Source of the DNA: Rubripirellula sp.
GTDB lineage: Bacteria > Planctomycetota > Planctomycetia > Pirellulales > Pirellulaceae
DNA: 33,110 nt
Direction of reading: 5' to 3'
Assembly: GCA_028823035.1 (NCBI GenBank)
Contig: JAPKCI010000050.1
Span: 1 to 33,110, forward strand
Below, in pieces: positions 1-9,200 of the stretch. Positions within the stretch are counted from its first letter, which is position 1; the number at the start of each line of letters is the position of its first letter. The notes under the pieces were generated by a model. That model did no database searches. It was not told where the DNA came from and saw only the letters and a list, made by a program, of their open reading frames with translations. Both the position numbers and the translations under genes were made by a program.

Positions 1-95
1 CTTGTTTTATTGCTTGTCCGAACCTCTGCGTTGCATCCCCGTTTCGAATCAACATGGCTCTCAGCGGCCAACCATCGCGTGGGTTCCCGGTTCGC

Positions 96-314
96 TCAGG
101 CTGCCCGTCGCATGGTGGCAGCACCGCCGATGGATTCGATGGCTAATTCAAAACGCCCGTATTCAGCAACTAACAATTGAAATCGACGCGATGTACTGAC
201 GTCATCTGCCATTCCAAGTTCGCCCAATAACTCTTGAACATCAGCGATCGACATAGCACCCACGACCTGCTCGGGTGTTACCGGGCAAGGATTATCTAAA
301 GTTTTATCTTCCAC
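96..314 (-). CDS. Small hypothetical protein, 72 aa
   Basis: I do not recognise this protein. It is an acidic, mostly helical-looking 72-residue polypeptide without a signal peptide or membrane segment, so it is probably cytoplasmic. The start is a GTG at 312-314. A purine-rich run reading AGGGGG lies about 4 bases upstream on the minus strand and works as a ribosome binding site, which supports this start. The middle (roughly residues 20-60) has regular hydrophobic spacing around Leu/Val/Ala, as expected of two or three amphipathic helices. No enzyme motif is visible. It stands alone, with more than 1 kb of gene-poor DNA upstream. Codon use looks genuinely coding, but a short spurious ORF cannot be excluded. 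Confidence 0.5.
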   Translation of the reverse strand: MEDKTLDNPCPVTPEQVVGAMSIADVQELLGELGMADDVSTSRRFQLLVAEYGRFELAIESIGGAATMRRAA

Positions 315-497
315 GTTGCCCCCTGGACCCTGATTCGAGCCATCCGCTGAAAACCACGGATGCTCCGAGTCTGCGTTTGATGAACAAAACGCAAGTAGTT
401 ATCGAACAGGACAGGCGTCAAGATTAAAGGAATTCACCGACCACGGCAAAAGAGTTGCAAGATTGGAACGATTCTGACGTCACGACGAAGTTGGCTG

Positions 498-700
498 CTA
501 GAAACAGCCTGATTCAGGCGTCAGTTCATCGCGACACTTGTAGCTGATGCCTCGCACCGTTTCGATCAAATCAGCCACACCACGCATCTATTCCACAGTG
601 CTCGGACGTGCATATCAATGGTCCGATCAAGCACCATCGTGTCTTCCCCGCGGGCAGCATCGATCAATTCGGTCCGTCTGAGCGCATCGCCCACCACTGT
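498..700 (-). pseudogene. Decayed C-terminal end of an OmpR/PhoB-type response regulator
   Basis: On the minus strand this stretch encodes the winged-helix DNA-binding end of an OmpR-family response regulator in two frames. The first frame (about 682-588) reads LRRTELIDAARGEDTMVLDR and continues TIDMHVRAL. This matches the family pattern of an 'R..LI.A..G.D..V.DRTIDVHI..LR' recognition helix. The second frame (about 574-498) reads ADLIETVRGISYKCRDEL and ends at a TAG, matching the usual 'LIETVRGVGYR' wing and C-terminus. Inserting a single base near 583 would join the frames across the Lys-rich turn. In-frame stops lie just upstream, and I found no receiver domain in the following 600 bases. 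I infer a frameshifted, truncated remnant of a signalling gene. Confidence 0.7.
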
Positions 701-1392
701 CCATACTGCGACCAATTACCGTTATCGGGCATTAGCAATGGCTAATCCTCAGCGTTACTATTCAGTCCATCGTCCATGAGGCAATGTTGCCAAAAGAGCA
801 GTTACAGCAGGGAACCAGCCATTCTCAACATCCTCACCTGAAAGGCATTGGCAGAGTCTTCCTACGGTCAACGATGCAGCAATCGAATGACTACCATTCC
901 AGGTTGAGTTCAGTTCACTCGGGGCAGGTTCCACCCTCACCTCACAAGCCGTTGAGGACATTGAGACGATCGGACCACGGACCACAGGTTTTGGAAGGTC
1001 CCTCACCGGGGACTTGCCTTCGCATTGGACCCTCGGATGCCCGGACCGCTTTTCACCGGTCGCTCTCCTGACGCCGTTTGTTAGCACCGCCGCGACTGAT
1101 CACATGGTGAGTGCCGCGAACGTCCAAGCAACGAGCTGTCGGAGATATTCAGGTTTCTGCTGTACCGTTTCTGCTGCACCGTTTCTGCTAACACAGCAGA
1201 ATCACCAAAGCACAGGATGCGTATCCACGCGGCGCCATTAGGCAAAAATTCGGCACGAAGCGTGACCTCGCCGCTTCGCTATCAGGAACGTACAATCTAG
1301 CAATCTTCCCGGCGCCGGGACCTGATGTCGACATCAACGGTCTCGCCCGGCTTGCCCTGGCTCACGGTTGATTTCGCTTTCCCAAATTGCCC
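701..1392. other. Gene-poor stretch upstream of ileS
   Basis: No convincing gene is seen. The ORFs of about 100 codons on both strands between 758 and 1087 overlap each other, have arginine- and proline-rich composition and match no family I know. A 14-bp tandem repeat lies at 1153-1190. The ileS promoter should lie in the last part of this stretch, but I could not identify a clear -35/-10 pair. The stretch may contain further decayed remains of the response-regulator gene at 498-700. Confidence 0.5.
1153..1190. repeat. 14-bp tandem repeat, 2.7 copies
   Basis: The unit gtttctgctgtacc at 1153 is followed by gtttctgctgcacc at 1167 and a partial copy gtttctgct at 1181. The two full copies differ at one base. 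It lies about 200 bp upstream of ileS, outside any recognised gene. Confidence 0.9.
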
Positions 1393-4300
1393 ATGTCTGT
1401 TTTCCACGCTTTGGCTGGTAGCCCCAGTTTCCCGAAACTCGAACAAGACATCCTTGAGTTCTGGGATGAAAATGACATCTACCGCAAATCCTTGCAGCAG
1501 CGTCAGAACGCTCCCTCCTTTGTTTTTTACGAAGGCCCGCCCACGGCTAACGGGATGCCCCATCCAGGACATTGCCTGACACGAAGTATCAAGGACGTTT
1601 TCCCGCGATACAAAACGATGCGTGGCTATCGCTGCGAGCGTAAAGCCGGTTGGGACACGCACGGTTTGCCGGTCGAAGTCGAAGTCGCCAAGGAACTGGG
1701 GATCCACAGCAAAGAAGAAATCGAAGCCTACGGCGAGGAACCATTCATCCAAAAGTGCCAGCAGAGCGTCTGGCGGTACATGCAGGAATGGCAGCAACTG
1801 ACACGTCGGCTCGGTTTCTGGGTCAACTTGGAAGAAGCCTACGTGACCTATCACCAAAGCTACGTTGAGAGCGTCTGGTGGAGTCTAAAAAACCTGTTTG
1901 ATCGCGGCCTCTTGTATCAAGGCCACAAAATTGTCTGGTGGTGGGCACAGGGTGGCACCGCACTATCGGCCGGTGAAGTGGGACAAGGCTATCGCGAGAT
2001 TGCAGACCCCAGTGTTTACGTGCTGTTCCCCTTACGGGATCAACCCAACCGTTCGCTGGTAGTTTGGACTACCACCCCATGGACTCTGCCCAGCAACATG
2101 TATGCAGCGGTCCATCCCACCGGAATTGAATACGCAGTGGTCCGCGATACAGAAACGGGCAACGAGCTGATTCTGGCTAAAGCTCTGATCGAAACAATCT
2201 CGTTGAAATTGAAGCGTGATCTTGAATTCATCGAGGACATCGCTGCCAGTGATCTGATCGGCCAGCGTTACATTCCTCCGTTTAATGACTACCTGAACTC
2301 CACCGGCGATCCGGACGGTACGCTGCTGTCTGGTGAAAAAACCAGTCATTACTGGCGTGTCGTTGCAGCCGATTTTGTCACAACCAGTTCCGGTAGTGGT
2401 TTGGTGCACCAGGCCCCAGCCTTTGGTGAGGTTGACCACGATGTTCTGGTCGATGAACAAAAGCGGTTTGCTGAAGACGAGCGACCTGAATTGCTCTGCG
2501 CCGTTGGCCCGGACGGGAAATTCACCGCAGACTTTCCATCCATGGAAGGAACCTGGGTCAAAGACGCTGACAAACCTCTGACGCGTGTGCTGCGTGATTC
2601 AGGCAAGCTCTTGCATCAAGAGCAGTACCTGCACGAGTACCCCTTCTGTTGGCGGGCCTCCGAAGACCCACTGATCCAATATCCGCGACGTAGCTGGTTC
2701 ATCCGCACCACCAAGTTTCGCGATCTGATGCTCAAGAATAATGCACAGATCGGCTGGTCCCCCGAGCATATCCGGGATGGCCGATTCGGAAATTTCTTGG
2801 AATCCAACGTCGATTGGGCGATCTCGCGTGAGCGTTACTGGGGTACGCCGCTGCCCATCTGGGTGTGCGATCAAACAGGTCGCATGGAAGCCATTTGCAA
2901 CTACGAAGAAATCCTTGCCAAACCCGATTTGCAAGGGACCGAAGTCTGGCTGGAAGCCAAAGCGGCGAACCCGGAATTGGTTGACGACCTCCGCGTGCAC
3001 AAACCTTACATCGATGCTCTGACTTACGCCTCTCCGTATGCCGAAGGCGGCCGGATGAAACGAGTCACCGAGGTGATCGACTGTTGGTATGACAGTGGTG
3101 CCATGCCGTTCGCCCAATGGGGTTGGCCGCACAAAAATGACGATTCTTTCCAGGATCAGTTTCCAGCTGACTTTATCAGCGAAGCCCTCGATCAGACTCG
3201 AGGTTGGTTCTACAGCCAGTTGGCAATCAGCACGATGTTGTTCGGCGAAGGATCAGGCATACAGGAAGAGGGCTGTCGCGGCACCGACGACCAAGGACCG
3301 CTGCGACCAGACGATCCTTACCCTCATCCCTACCGCAACTGCGTTGTGCTTGGGCTGATGATGGGCGAAGACGGTAACAAAATGAGCAAGAGGTTGCGGA
3401 ATTATCGCGAGCCGAACGAAATCTTCGAAAAGTACGGAGCCGACGCGCTTCGATGGTTCTTCTTCGCCGGACAACCACCTTGGACCTCCATTCGATACCG
3501 CGAACAATCAATCAAGGAGTCGATCCCCGAATTCCTGTTGCGCCTTTGGAACGTTGCCAGTTTCTTTTCAATCTATGCCGAAATCGATGGTTTTGATCCC
3601 ACCACTGCAACCGGAGCCGATCAACAACTGAGTCAGGAATCACTGGCAACCGCTGCCACCTATCGGCCGGCTGCTGAACGCAGTGAAATCGACCGCTGGA
3701 TCCTATCCGAATTGAATTCCACCATCAAAACCGTCACCGAACGGATGGACGCGTTTGATAACTACAACGCCTGCCAGGCCATCAATGCTCTGGTTGATGG
3801 GTTGAGCAATTGGTACGTCCGCCGCAGCCGCAGCCGTTTCTGGGCAAACGCTGACGAGACTAGCAATACAAACGACAAATCCGATGCCTACTGGACCCTG
3901 TACGAAACTCTGCTGGAAGTCAGCAAACTAGTGGCTCCCTTCGTTCCTTTCCTGGCTGAAACTTTTTGGCAAAATTTGACTGCTCCCTTTGCTGGGGCAA
4001 CACTCAAAAGCGTGCATCTATGCGACTACCCCGAAGCCGATCCCGATCGCATCGATACCGAACTCTCTGACTCAATGAAGCTGCTCAGAGAGATCGCATC
4101 ACTGGGACGGGCCGCCCGCGCCGAGGCCAAACTGAAGGTTCGTCTGCCCCTTAATCGCGTCGAAGTCGTCCTGACCGACAACTCCCGAATTGCATGGCTT
4201 GAAAATCACAATGCTCTGGTCCGAGAAGAACTGAACGTCAAGACAGTTGAATACACCACCGATGGAGACCAGTACGTCCAATACACCGTCGTGCCCAATT

Positions 4301-4803
4301 TCAAGCGTCTCGGCCCCAAAGTTGGCAAACAAGTACCAGCGGTCAAGAAAGCATTGCAAGAAGCTGATGGCAACGCTTTGTTGAACGCTCTGCAAGCGGA
4401 GGGAGTCGTCAGCATTGAATTGCCCGACGGCAAGCTCGAACTTGACACCGATGACATCGAAGTGCGACTTCAGGCACGCGAAGGCTGGGCCGCTGCTCAG
4501 GGACCAAACTGCGTCGTCGTGTTGAATACAGAAGTCACCGACGAACTCAGACGCGAAGGTGTCGCCAAAGACGTGATCCGAACCATTCAAAACCAACGCA
4601 AGGAAATCGGTTGCGAGTATGAAGACCGCATCGAAGTCAGTGTGGTCGCTCTCGACGAAATGGTCAGCACCGCGTTGGAAGAACATCGGGAAATGATCTG
4701 TCAGGAAACCCTGGCAATCAGCCTTGCCACCTCGAAACTGGATAATGTTGCCCCTGTCGAAACAGAAGTTGGCCAGGTGTTTGTTCGAAAGTCACAGTCA
4801 TGA
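1393..4803 (+). CDS. ileS: Isoleucyl-tRNA synthetase, IleRS2-like
   Basis: This enzyme charges tRNA-Ile with isoleucine in the cytoplasm. The 1136-residue protein is a class I synthetase. The HIGH-type motif is HPGH at residues 57-60, preceded by the GPPTANG loop. The KMSKS loop is KMSKR at 663-667. Between them lies a large CP1 editing domain containing [10 protein letters not shown], and an anticodon-binding region follows. The C-terminus has no CxxC zinc cluster such as ends the common bacterial IleRS1. The [11 protein letters not shown] context is that of the eukaryote-like IleRS2 class, whose members are often insensitive to mupirocin. I prefer the ATG at 1393 over a TTG two codons upstream. 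No Shine-Dalgarno site is obvious. The stop overlaps the start of purN by 4 bp, so the two genes are probably co-transcribed and translationally coupled. Confidence 0.97.
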   Translation: MSVFHALAGSPSFPKLEQDILEFWDENDIYRKSLQQRQNAPSFVFYEGPPTANGMPHPGHCLTRSIKDVFPRYKTMRGYRCERKAGWDTHGLPVEVEVAKELGIHSKEEIEAYGEEPFIQKCQQSVWRYMQEWQQLTRRLGFWVNLEEAYVTYHQSYVESVWWSLKNLFDRGLLYQGHKIVWWWAQGGTALSAGEVGQGYREIADPSVYVLFPLRDQPNRSLVVWTTTPWTLPSNMYAAVHPTGIEYAVVRDTETGNELILAKALIETISLKLKRDLEFIEDIAASDLIGQRYIPPFNDYLNSTGDPDGTLLSGEKTSHYWRVVAADFVTTSSGSGLVHQAPAFGEVDHDVLVDEQKRFAEDERPELLCAVGPDGKFTADFPSMEGTWVKDADKPLTRVLRDSGKLLHQEQYLHEYPFCWRASEDPLIQYPRRSWFIRTTKFRDLMLKNNAQIGWSPEHIRDGRFGNFLESNVDWAISRERYWGTPLPIWVCDQTGRMEAICNYEEILAKPDLQGTEVWLEAKAANPELVDDLRVHKPYIDALTYASPYAEGGRMKRVTEVIDCWYDSGAMPFAQWGWPHKNDDSFQDQFPADFISEALDQTRGWFYSQLAISTMLFGEGSGIQEEGCRGTDDQGPLRPDDPYPHPYRNCVVLGLMMGEDGNKMSKRLRNYREPNEIFEKYGADALRWFFFAGQPPWTSIRYREQSIKESIPEFLLRLWNVASFFSIYAEIDGFDPTTATGADQQLSQESLATAATYRPAAERSEIDRWILSELNSTIKTVTERMDAFDNYNACQAINALVDGLSNWYVRRSRSRFWANADETSNTNDKSDAYWTLYETLLEVSKLVAPFVPFLAETFWQNLTAPFAGATLKSVHLCDYPEADPDRIDTELSDSMKLLREIASLGRAARAEAKLKVRLPLNRVEVVLTDNSRIAWLENHNALVREELNVKTVEYTTDGDQYVQYTVVPNFKRLGPKVGKQVPAVKKALQEADGNALLNALQAEGVVSIELPDGKLELDTDDIEVRLQAREGWAAAQGPNCVVVLNTEVTDELRREGVAKDVIRTIQNQRKEIGCEYEDRIEVSVVALDEMVSTALEEHREMICQETLAISLATSKLDNVAPVETEVGQVFVRKSQS

Positions 4804-5399
4804 CAGCCCCACTATCATCGTTTTCCGTCGCAGTGTTTCTCAGCGGTGGCGGTCGTTCATTGCAAAACCTGATCGACTGCAAGCAGCGTGGTGAACTCGA
4901 TGAGATTGACTTTCGGATCGTCCTCAGCAGCAGCAAGGTCCGTGGAGTCGAAGTCGCTCGCAAGGCCGGCATCGAGACCATGGTGGTGCCTCAATCGACA
5001 TATACCGACGCCAATGCTTACACCGAAGCAATGTTCGGCCCCTGTCGACAACACGGTGTCAACCTTGTTGTCATGGCGGGATTTCTGAAACACGTGCTGA
5101 TCCCCGACGATTTCGCGGGTCGCGTGATCAACATTCATCCTTCCTTATTGCCCAGCTTTGGAGGTGAGGGCATGTATGGAAATCGCGTTCATCAGGCTGC
5201 ACTTGATCACGGAGTCAAAGTCAGCGGCTGCACCGTTCATTTTGTCGACAACGAATACGACAATGGGCCGATTCTGTTACAACGCTGCTGCGATGTGGCA
5301 GACGATGATACCGCGGCATCGCTTGCCGCACGTGTGTTCGAACTGGAATGCAAAGCCCTGCCAGACGCCGTTCGCTGTTGCGCCCAAGCCCGCACCTGA
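4800..5399 (+). CDS. purN: Phosphoribosylglycinamide formyltransferase (PurN)
   Basis: PurN transfers a formyl group from 10-formyltetrahydrofolate to glycinamide ribonucleotide, the third step of purine synthesis, in the cytoplasm. The 199-residue length is normal for the family. The glycine-rich phosphate loop reads [11 protein letters not shown] (residues 15-25). The formyl-folate and catalytic segment [11 protein letters not shown] holds the expected Asn111 and His113. The catalytic Asp is most likely Asp154 in the segment [11 protein letters not shown]. The start codon lies inside the ileS stop (ATGA overlap at 4800-4803), so expression is tied to ileS. Pairing a tRNA synthetase with a purine gene is not a standard operon; I see no other purine genes here. 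The C-terminus ends shortly before a 22-bp tandem repeat. Confidence 0.95.
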   Translation: MTAPLSSFSVAVFLSGGGRSLQNLIDCKQRGELDEIDFRIVLSSSKVRGVEVARKAGIETMVVPQSTYTDANAYTEAMFGPCRQHGVNLVVMAGFLKHVLIPDDFAGRVINIHPSLLPSFGGEGMYGNRVHQAALDHGVKVSGCTVHFVDNEYDNGPILLQRCCDVADDDTAASLAARVFELECKALPDAVRCCAQART

Positions 5400-5420
5400 A
5401 CAGGAACGACGGTACCGCTA

Positions 5421-5469
5421 TCCCTCGTTTCGTTCACCGCAATCCCTTGTTTCGTTCACCGCAATCCCT
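5421..5469. repeat. 22-bp tandem repeat, about 2.2 copies, downstream of purN
   Basis: The 20-base core tttcgttcaccgcaatccct occurs at 5428 and again at 5450, a period of 22 bp, with a partial copy in front from 5421. It lies between the converging purN and rhomboid-like genes. I see no hairpin that would make it a conventional terminator. Confidence 0.9.
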
Positions 5470-5511
5470 CAGCAGGCGTAAACCGAACGTAGCACCAGCC
5501 ATGGGCGTTTG

Positions 5512-6318
5512 TCAGTCTGGCGAACTCGTCCCCGCTGCTTCTTCCACCACGTGCTGATGATCGCGAAGGTGAGCTTCGCAGTAAGCATGCTCGCCCGCAC
5601 ATTGTGAACAGTAACGAAAATCCATGTTTGGATCGCCAAGACTGTTCACACCACACGTGCGGCAGACATGCCTGGGTGTGGCATCGGCTTGAGACTGGCG
5701 CTTATCCCACTGGACACGCCGATGGGTACTTCGAACCCGGGAGAACAATTCTGGAGCAAAGAAAATCAGATAATTCCCAAACGAGGCCAGCACCACCACC
5801 TTTGTCGACCATGGTCCTATAATCAACGCCAGGCCATAGCCAATTCCCTGAATCATCGCCAGCCACTTAACCTTGACAGGCAGAACAAAGAACAATCGTA
5901 ATTCGAAATCGGGATTGATCGTGGCAAACGCAAGAAACACTGTCCCCTGCAGAAATGATCCGGAAACACCTTGATCATGACAAATGCCGGCCGCGGCAAT
6001 GGTCATGATCGCACCCAGCCACAGAAACGAGTTGTAACGCACCACGCCCCAATAGGCTTCCAGAGCGTTACCCATCATGTAGAAAATCAGATAGGCAAAG
6101 ATCAGAAAGATCACGTCCGTTGTCGGCGGGACAAAGAAGAACGTCAACAAACGCCACACCTCTCCTTCAAGGACCTTATCCCACACAAGCAGCGATCGCT
6201 CAAGCAAGGTATCGTCACCGAACGCCGCGAAAAACATCAGCAACTGTCCAACGATGATGCACATCGTGAGATTTGGAACGGCGATGGGTCTCACAAGTCG
6301 GTCGAGTCGGTCAAGCAC
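5512..6318 (-). CDS. Rhomboid-fold membrane protein, probably inactive, with zinc-ribbon tail
   Basis: The first 195 residues form about six hydrophobic segments with rhomboid landmarks. These include the GEVWRLLTF segment (residues 52-60) after the first helix, a long amphipathic loop, and a GVSG at 117-120 that could mimic the catalytic GxSG of helix 4. Active rhomboids need a His in the sixth helix; here that helix reads KVVVLASFGNYLIFF and has no His. Catalysis is therefore unlikely. The conserved-looking FVLPVKVKWLA segment (144-154) resembles non-proteolytic rhomboid relatives. After a basic linker, the cytoplasmic tail carries C219/C222 and C237/C240, typical of a zinc ribbon, then C247, H244, H250, H254 and H256, which could form a second site. 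The start is a GTG and is uncertain by a few residues. It converges with purN and its function is unknown. Confidence 0.75.
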   Translation of the reverse strand: MLDRLDRLVRPIAVPNLTMCIIVGQLLMFFAAFGDDTLLERSLLVWDKVLEGEVWRLLTFFFVPPTTDVIFLIFAYLIFYMMGNALEAYWGVVRYNSFLWLGAIMTIAAAGICHDQGVSGSFLQGTVFLAFATINPDFELRLFFVLPVKVKWLAMIQGIGYGLALIIGPWSTKVVVLASFGNYLIFFAPELFSRVRSTHRRVQWDKRQSQADATPRHVCRTCGVNSLGDPNMDFRYCSQCAGEHAYCEAHLRDHQHVVEEAAGTSSPD

Positions 6319-6523
6319 GTCTAAAGCACCATGATTACGGCTGAGGTTTGCAAATCACACAAACAGTATTTTTGAAGCACACAAAGAGTAACGGTTCTCA
6401 GACTCAAAAACGATGGGACGCAGCACGATCTGCCGATAGCCGGGGAGCCATCTTCAGCATCCGCAAAGATCCACTGCAAGCGAATCACTGAGCCGACGGA
6501 CTGCTGAACCATTCATCGCGAAC

Positions 6524-9064
6524 TCAGGTGCCAGCCAGTACCTGCCCCAGGTATTTGCCGGTGGCGTTACCCGCCAACTGCACAATCTGCTCGGGAGTCC
6601 CTTCCGCCAGAATCTGCCCACCGTCAACGCCACCCGTCGGCCCAAGATCAATCATCCAATCACACGCAGCCAACAAGTCTAAATTATGCTCAATCACTAC
6701 CACCGTATTCCCTGCGTCCACTAAACGCTGCAATACACCGGTCAACCGTTGTACGTCGGCAAAATGCAAGCCGGTCGTCGGCTCATCCAGCATGTACAGC
6801 GTTTTGCCAGTGGCTACACGCGCCAATTCGGTCCCGAGTTTAATACGCTGTGCTTCGCCTCCGCTGAGTGTGGTACTGGATTGACCCAGCCGCAGGTAAC
6901 CCAAACCGACATCCTGTAACAGGCCAAGCAAACGCGATATTTTACTGACGTTCTCAAAAAATCCAGACGCTTCGTCGATTGACATTGCCAGCACATCTGC
7001 AGCGTTTGCTCCTTTGAACCGCACCTGCAGGGTCTGCCGGTTGAATCGTTTTCCACCACACCGTGTGCATGGAACATGCAGATCGCTGAGGAAGTTCATC
7101 TCAATCTTTTCGACGCCTTGCCCTTTGCACAGTTCGCATCGTCCCGCCGCCGAATTAAAACTAAACCGGCTGGCAGTGAATCCGCGCGTCTTTGACTCCT
7201 TCGTTGCAGCAAACAGCTTTCGAATTTCGTCCAGCACGCCGGAGTAAGTGGCTGGGCAACTGCGTGGACTGCGGCCGATGGGGGTTTGATCAATGGGAAT
7301 CAGCTTGTCAATCAAACCGCCTCCAGTGAGGCTTCGGAATGGCCCTGGTTTGTGCGTGCTCAGACCAAGTTTCTGTGCTAGTGCTGGGTAAAGCGTATCA
7401 TTGATCAAAGAACTCTTGCCACTGCCGGACACCCCACTGACCCCAATCAGCATCCCGAGCGGAAAGGTGACGGTCACACTCTTAAGGTTATGCGTCGTCA
7501 CACTCTTGAGGACAATTTTTTGACCACGACGCAGTGCCCTGCGGGAACGTGGTTCGGAGACTCTCAGCGTTCCATTGAGATACTTGCCAGTAATGCTGGC
7601 TGGATCCTGCATGACATGGTCAGGCGATCCTTGGCTAATGATTTTCCCACCACCGTTCCCTGCTTCGGGACCGATGTCCACGAGGTAGTCAGCCGCACGC
7701 ATGGTAGCCTCATCGTGTTCGACGATGACCACCGTATTCCCTTTCGTCTGCAATTCCCGCAAGCAGTCGATCAAGCGATCATGATCGGCCGGATGCAGAC
7801 CAATTGACGGCTCGTCCAGTACGTAGCAGACACCAACCAACCCGCTGCCAATACTGGTTGCCAGTCGGACACGCTGAAGCTCTCCCCCGCTCAAGGTGTC
7901 GGCCTGTCGATCCAATGTCAAATAACAGACCCCTACACGTTGCAAAAACCGAAGCCGGCGGATGACTTCCCTCGTAATGGGAGCAGCAACCGCTCTCTGC
8001 AGGGCTGACAAATGCGAATCCACTGCATTGAACCACTGGATGACGTCTTCCAACGGCATCGCGGTCAGCTGATGTATTGGCAACCCGCCAATCGTGACGG
8101 CCAAGGCCTCTGAACGCAGTCGCCCACCGTGGCAGGATTCGCACAAATCTTTCCGGTCCCCAACGAACCCAAGTCCGTCACAACCATCGCAGGCGCCGTA
8201 GGGACTGTTGAAACTGAACGTCCGAGGTTCAATCTCTTCGAAACTCGCGCCGCAGTCCACGCAAGCCATGGCTGTGCTATAAATCGTTTCATTCGATGCT
8301 CCACCGGAACTCTGGATCGTAGTCGACATCAATCCGGAACCAAGCCGCAAAGCAAGGTCAACCGAGTCCCGTAATCGAAGTTCAATTCCGTCGCGAATCG
8401 CCAAGCGATCCACGACAGCCTCAACGGTGTGATTCTTACGGGGTGCGAGCGGCGGAACATCCTCAAGCAAATGTATTTCACCGTCAACGCGAGCTCTGAT
8501 CAGGCCGGCTTTGCGAATGTCTTCAAAGATTTCTCGATGCACGCCACGTCTACCGCGGACCATAGGCGCCATCAAGACAAGTTTGGTTTTCTCAGGCAGT
8601 CCGAGCAACGAATCCCGAATCGCGTCGGCTGATTGTTGTGCAATTGCAGAACCACAATCGCCGCAATGGGGCGTCCCAACCCTCGCGTACAACAACCTCA
8701 GGTAATCATAAATCTCCGTGATCGTGGCCACAGTGCTTCGAGCACCCGACGCGCCGGCCTTCTGGTCGATCGCAAGAGTGGGCGCCAAACCATCAATGGA
8801 ATCGACGTCAGGCCTTGGTATCTGGTCAAGAAACTGCCGTGCATACGTGGAGAGACTATCGATGTACTGTCGTTGACCTTCCGCATACAAAGTGTCAAAG
8901 GCCAGCGAACTTTTTCCGCTTCCTGACACTCCTGTGATCACAGTCATCGCATCGCGTGGCAGATCCAGATCGATGTTCTGCAGGTTATGGACACGCGCAC
9001 CCCGAATGCGAATTGCCTCACGTGAATGAGCCGGGGCCTTTCGATTTGTCTTTTTAGGAGGCAA
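6524..9064 (-). CDS. uvrA: Excinuclease ABC subunit A (UvrA) lacking the insertion domain
   Basis: UvrA recognises bulky DNA damage and loads UvrB in nucleotide excision repair. Both ABC modules are complete: Walker A at 45-53 and 543-552 (GVSGSGKSS), signatures LSGGELQR (391-398) and LSGGEAQR (733-740), and Walker B segments ending in LDEPS and LDEPT. The UvrB-binding region is present (about 131-250, including [20 protein letters not shown]). Zinc modules are visible at C268/C271/C292/C295 and C643/C646/C666/C669. From C295 the chain reaches the next CxxC (C308/C311) after 12 residues, whereas ordinary UvrA has an insertion domain of about 100 residues there. This explains the length of 846 against about 940. 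The start is a TTG with CAGGA upstream. It is not the UvrA2 type, which lacks the UvrB-binding domain. It may be a paralogue of a full-length copy elsewhere. Confidence 0.93.
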   Translation of the reverse strand: MPPKKTNRKAPAHSREAIRIRGARVHNLQNIDLDLPRDAMTVITGVSGSGKSSLAFDTLYAEGQRQYIDSLSTYARQFLDQIPRPDVDSIDGLAPTLAIDQKAGASGARSTVATITEIYDYLRLLYARVGTPHCGDCGSAIAQQSADAIRDSLLGLPEKTKLVLMAPMVRGRRGVHREIFEDIRKAGLIRARVDGEIHLLEDVPPLAPRKNHTVEAVVDRLAIRDGIELRLRDSVDLALRLGSGLMSTTIQSSGGASNETIYSTAMACVDCGASFEEIEPRTFSFNSPYGACDGCDGLGFVGDRKDLCESCHGGRLRSEALAVTIGGLPIHQLTAMPLEDVIQWFNAVDSHLSALQRAVAAPITREVIRRLRFLQRVGVCYLTLDRQADTLSGGELQRVRLATSIGSGLVGVCYVLDEPSIGLHPADHDRLIDCLRELQTKGNTVVIVEHDEATMRAADYLVDIGPEAGNGGGKIISQGSPDHVMQDPASITGKYLNGTLRVSEPRSRRALRRGQKIVLKSVTTHNLKSVTVTFPLGMLIGVSGVSGSGKSSLINDTLYPALAQKLGLSTHKPGPFRSLTGGGLIDKLIPIDQTPIGRSPRSCPATYSGVLDEIRKLFAATKESKTRGFTASRFSFNSAAGRCELCKGQGVEKIEMNFLSDLHVPCTRCGGKRFNRQTLQVRFKGANAADVLAMSIDEASGFFENVSKISRLLGLLQDVGLGYLRLGQSSTTLSGGEAQRIKLGTELARVATGKTLYMLDEPTTGLHFADVQRLTGVLQRLVDAGNTVVVIEHNLDLLAACDWMIDLGPTGGVDGGQILAEGTPEQIVQLAGNATGKYLGQVLAGT

Positions 9065-9200
9065 CGGCGTAATTGTCCTGACGCGGAGAATTTAGCAAGC
9101 GTGTCGTGTAGAATCATTACGTTTCCTTGATGTATCGACAACCGCGTGCTTTTTCGAACGCAACGTTGAGCGAAAGCCAACCTGAGACCAAATCCAAGTA

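Noticed and set aside
31-70. Possible tRNA T-arm (TTTCGAATC)
   Set aside because: No acceptor stem, anticodon arm or D-arm can be folded around it.
927-937. A T-box-like AGGGTGGAACC on the minus strand upstream of ileS
   Set aside because: It points away from ileS, lies 450 bp upstream, lacks the rest of a T-box leader, and T-boxes are not expected in planctomycetes.
758-1087. 109-codon ORF on the minus strand and a 95-codon ORF on the plus strand
   Set aside because: They overlap each other, match no family, and have the arginine- and proline-rich composition of chance frames.
4099-4686. 195-codon minus-strand ORF
   Set aside because: It is antisense to the C-terminal part of ileS and looks like a shadow frame.
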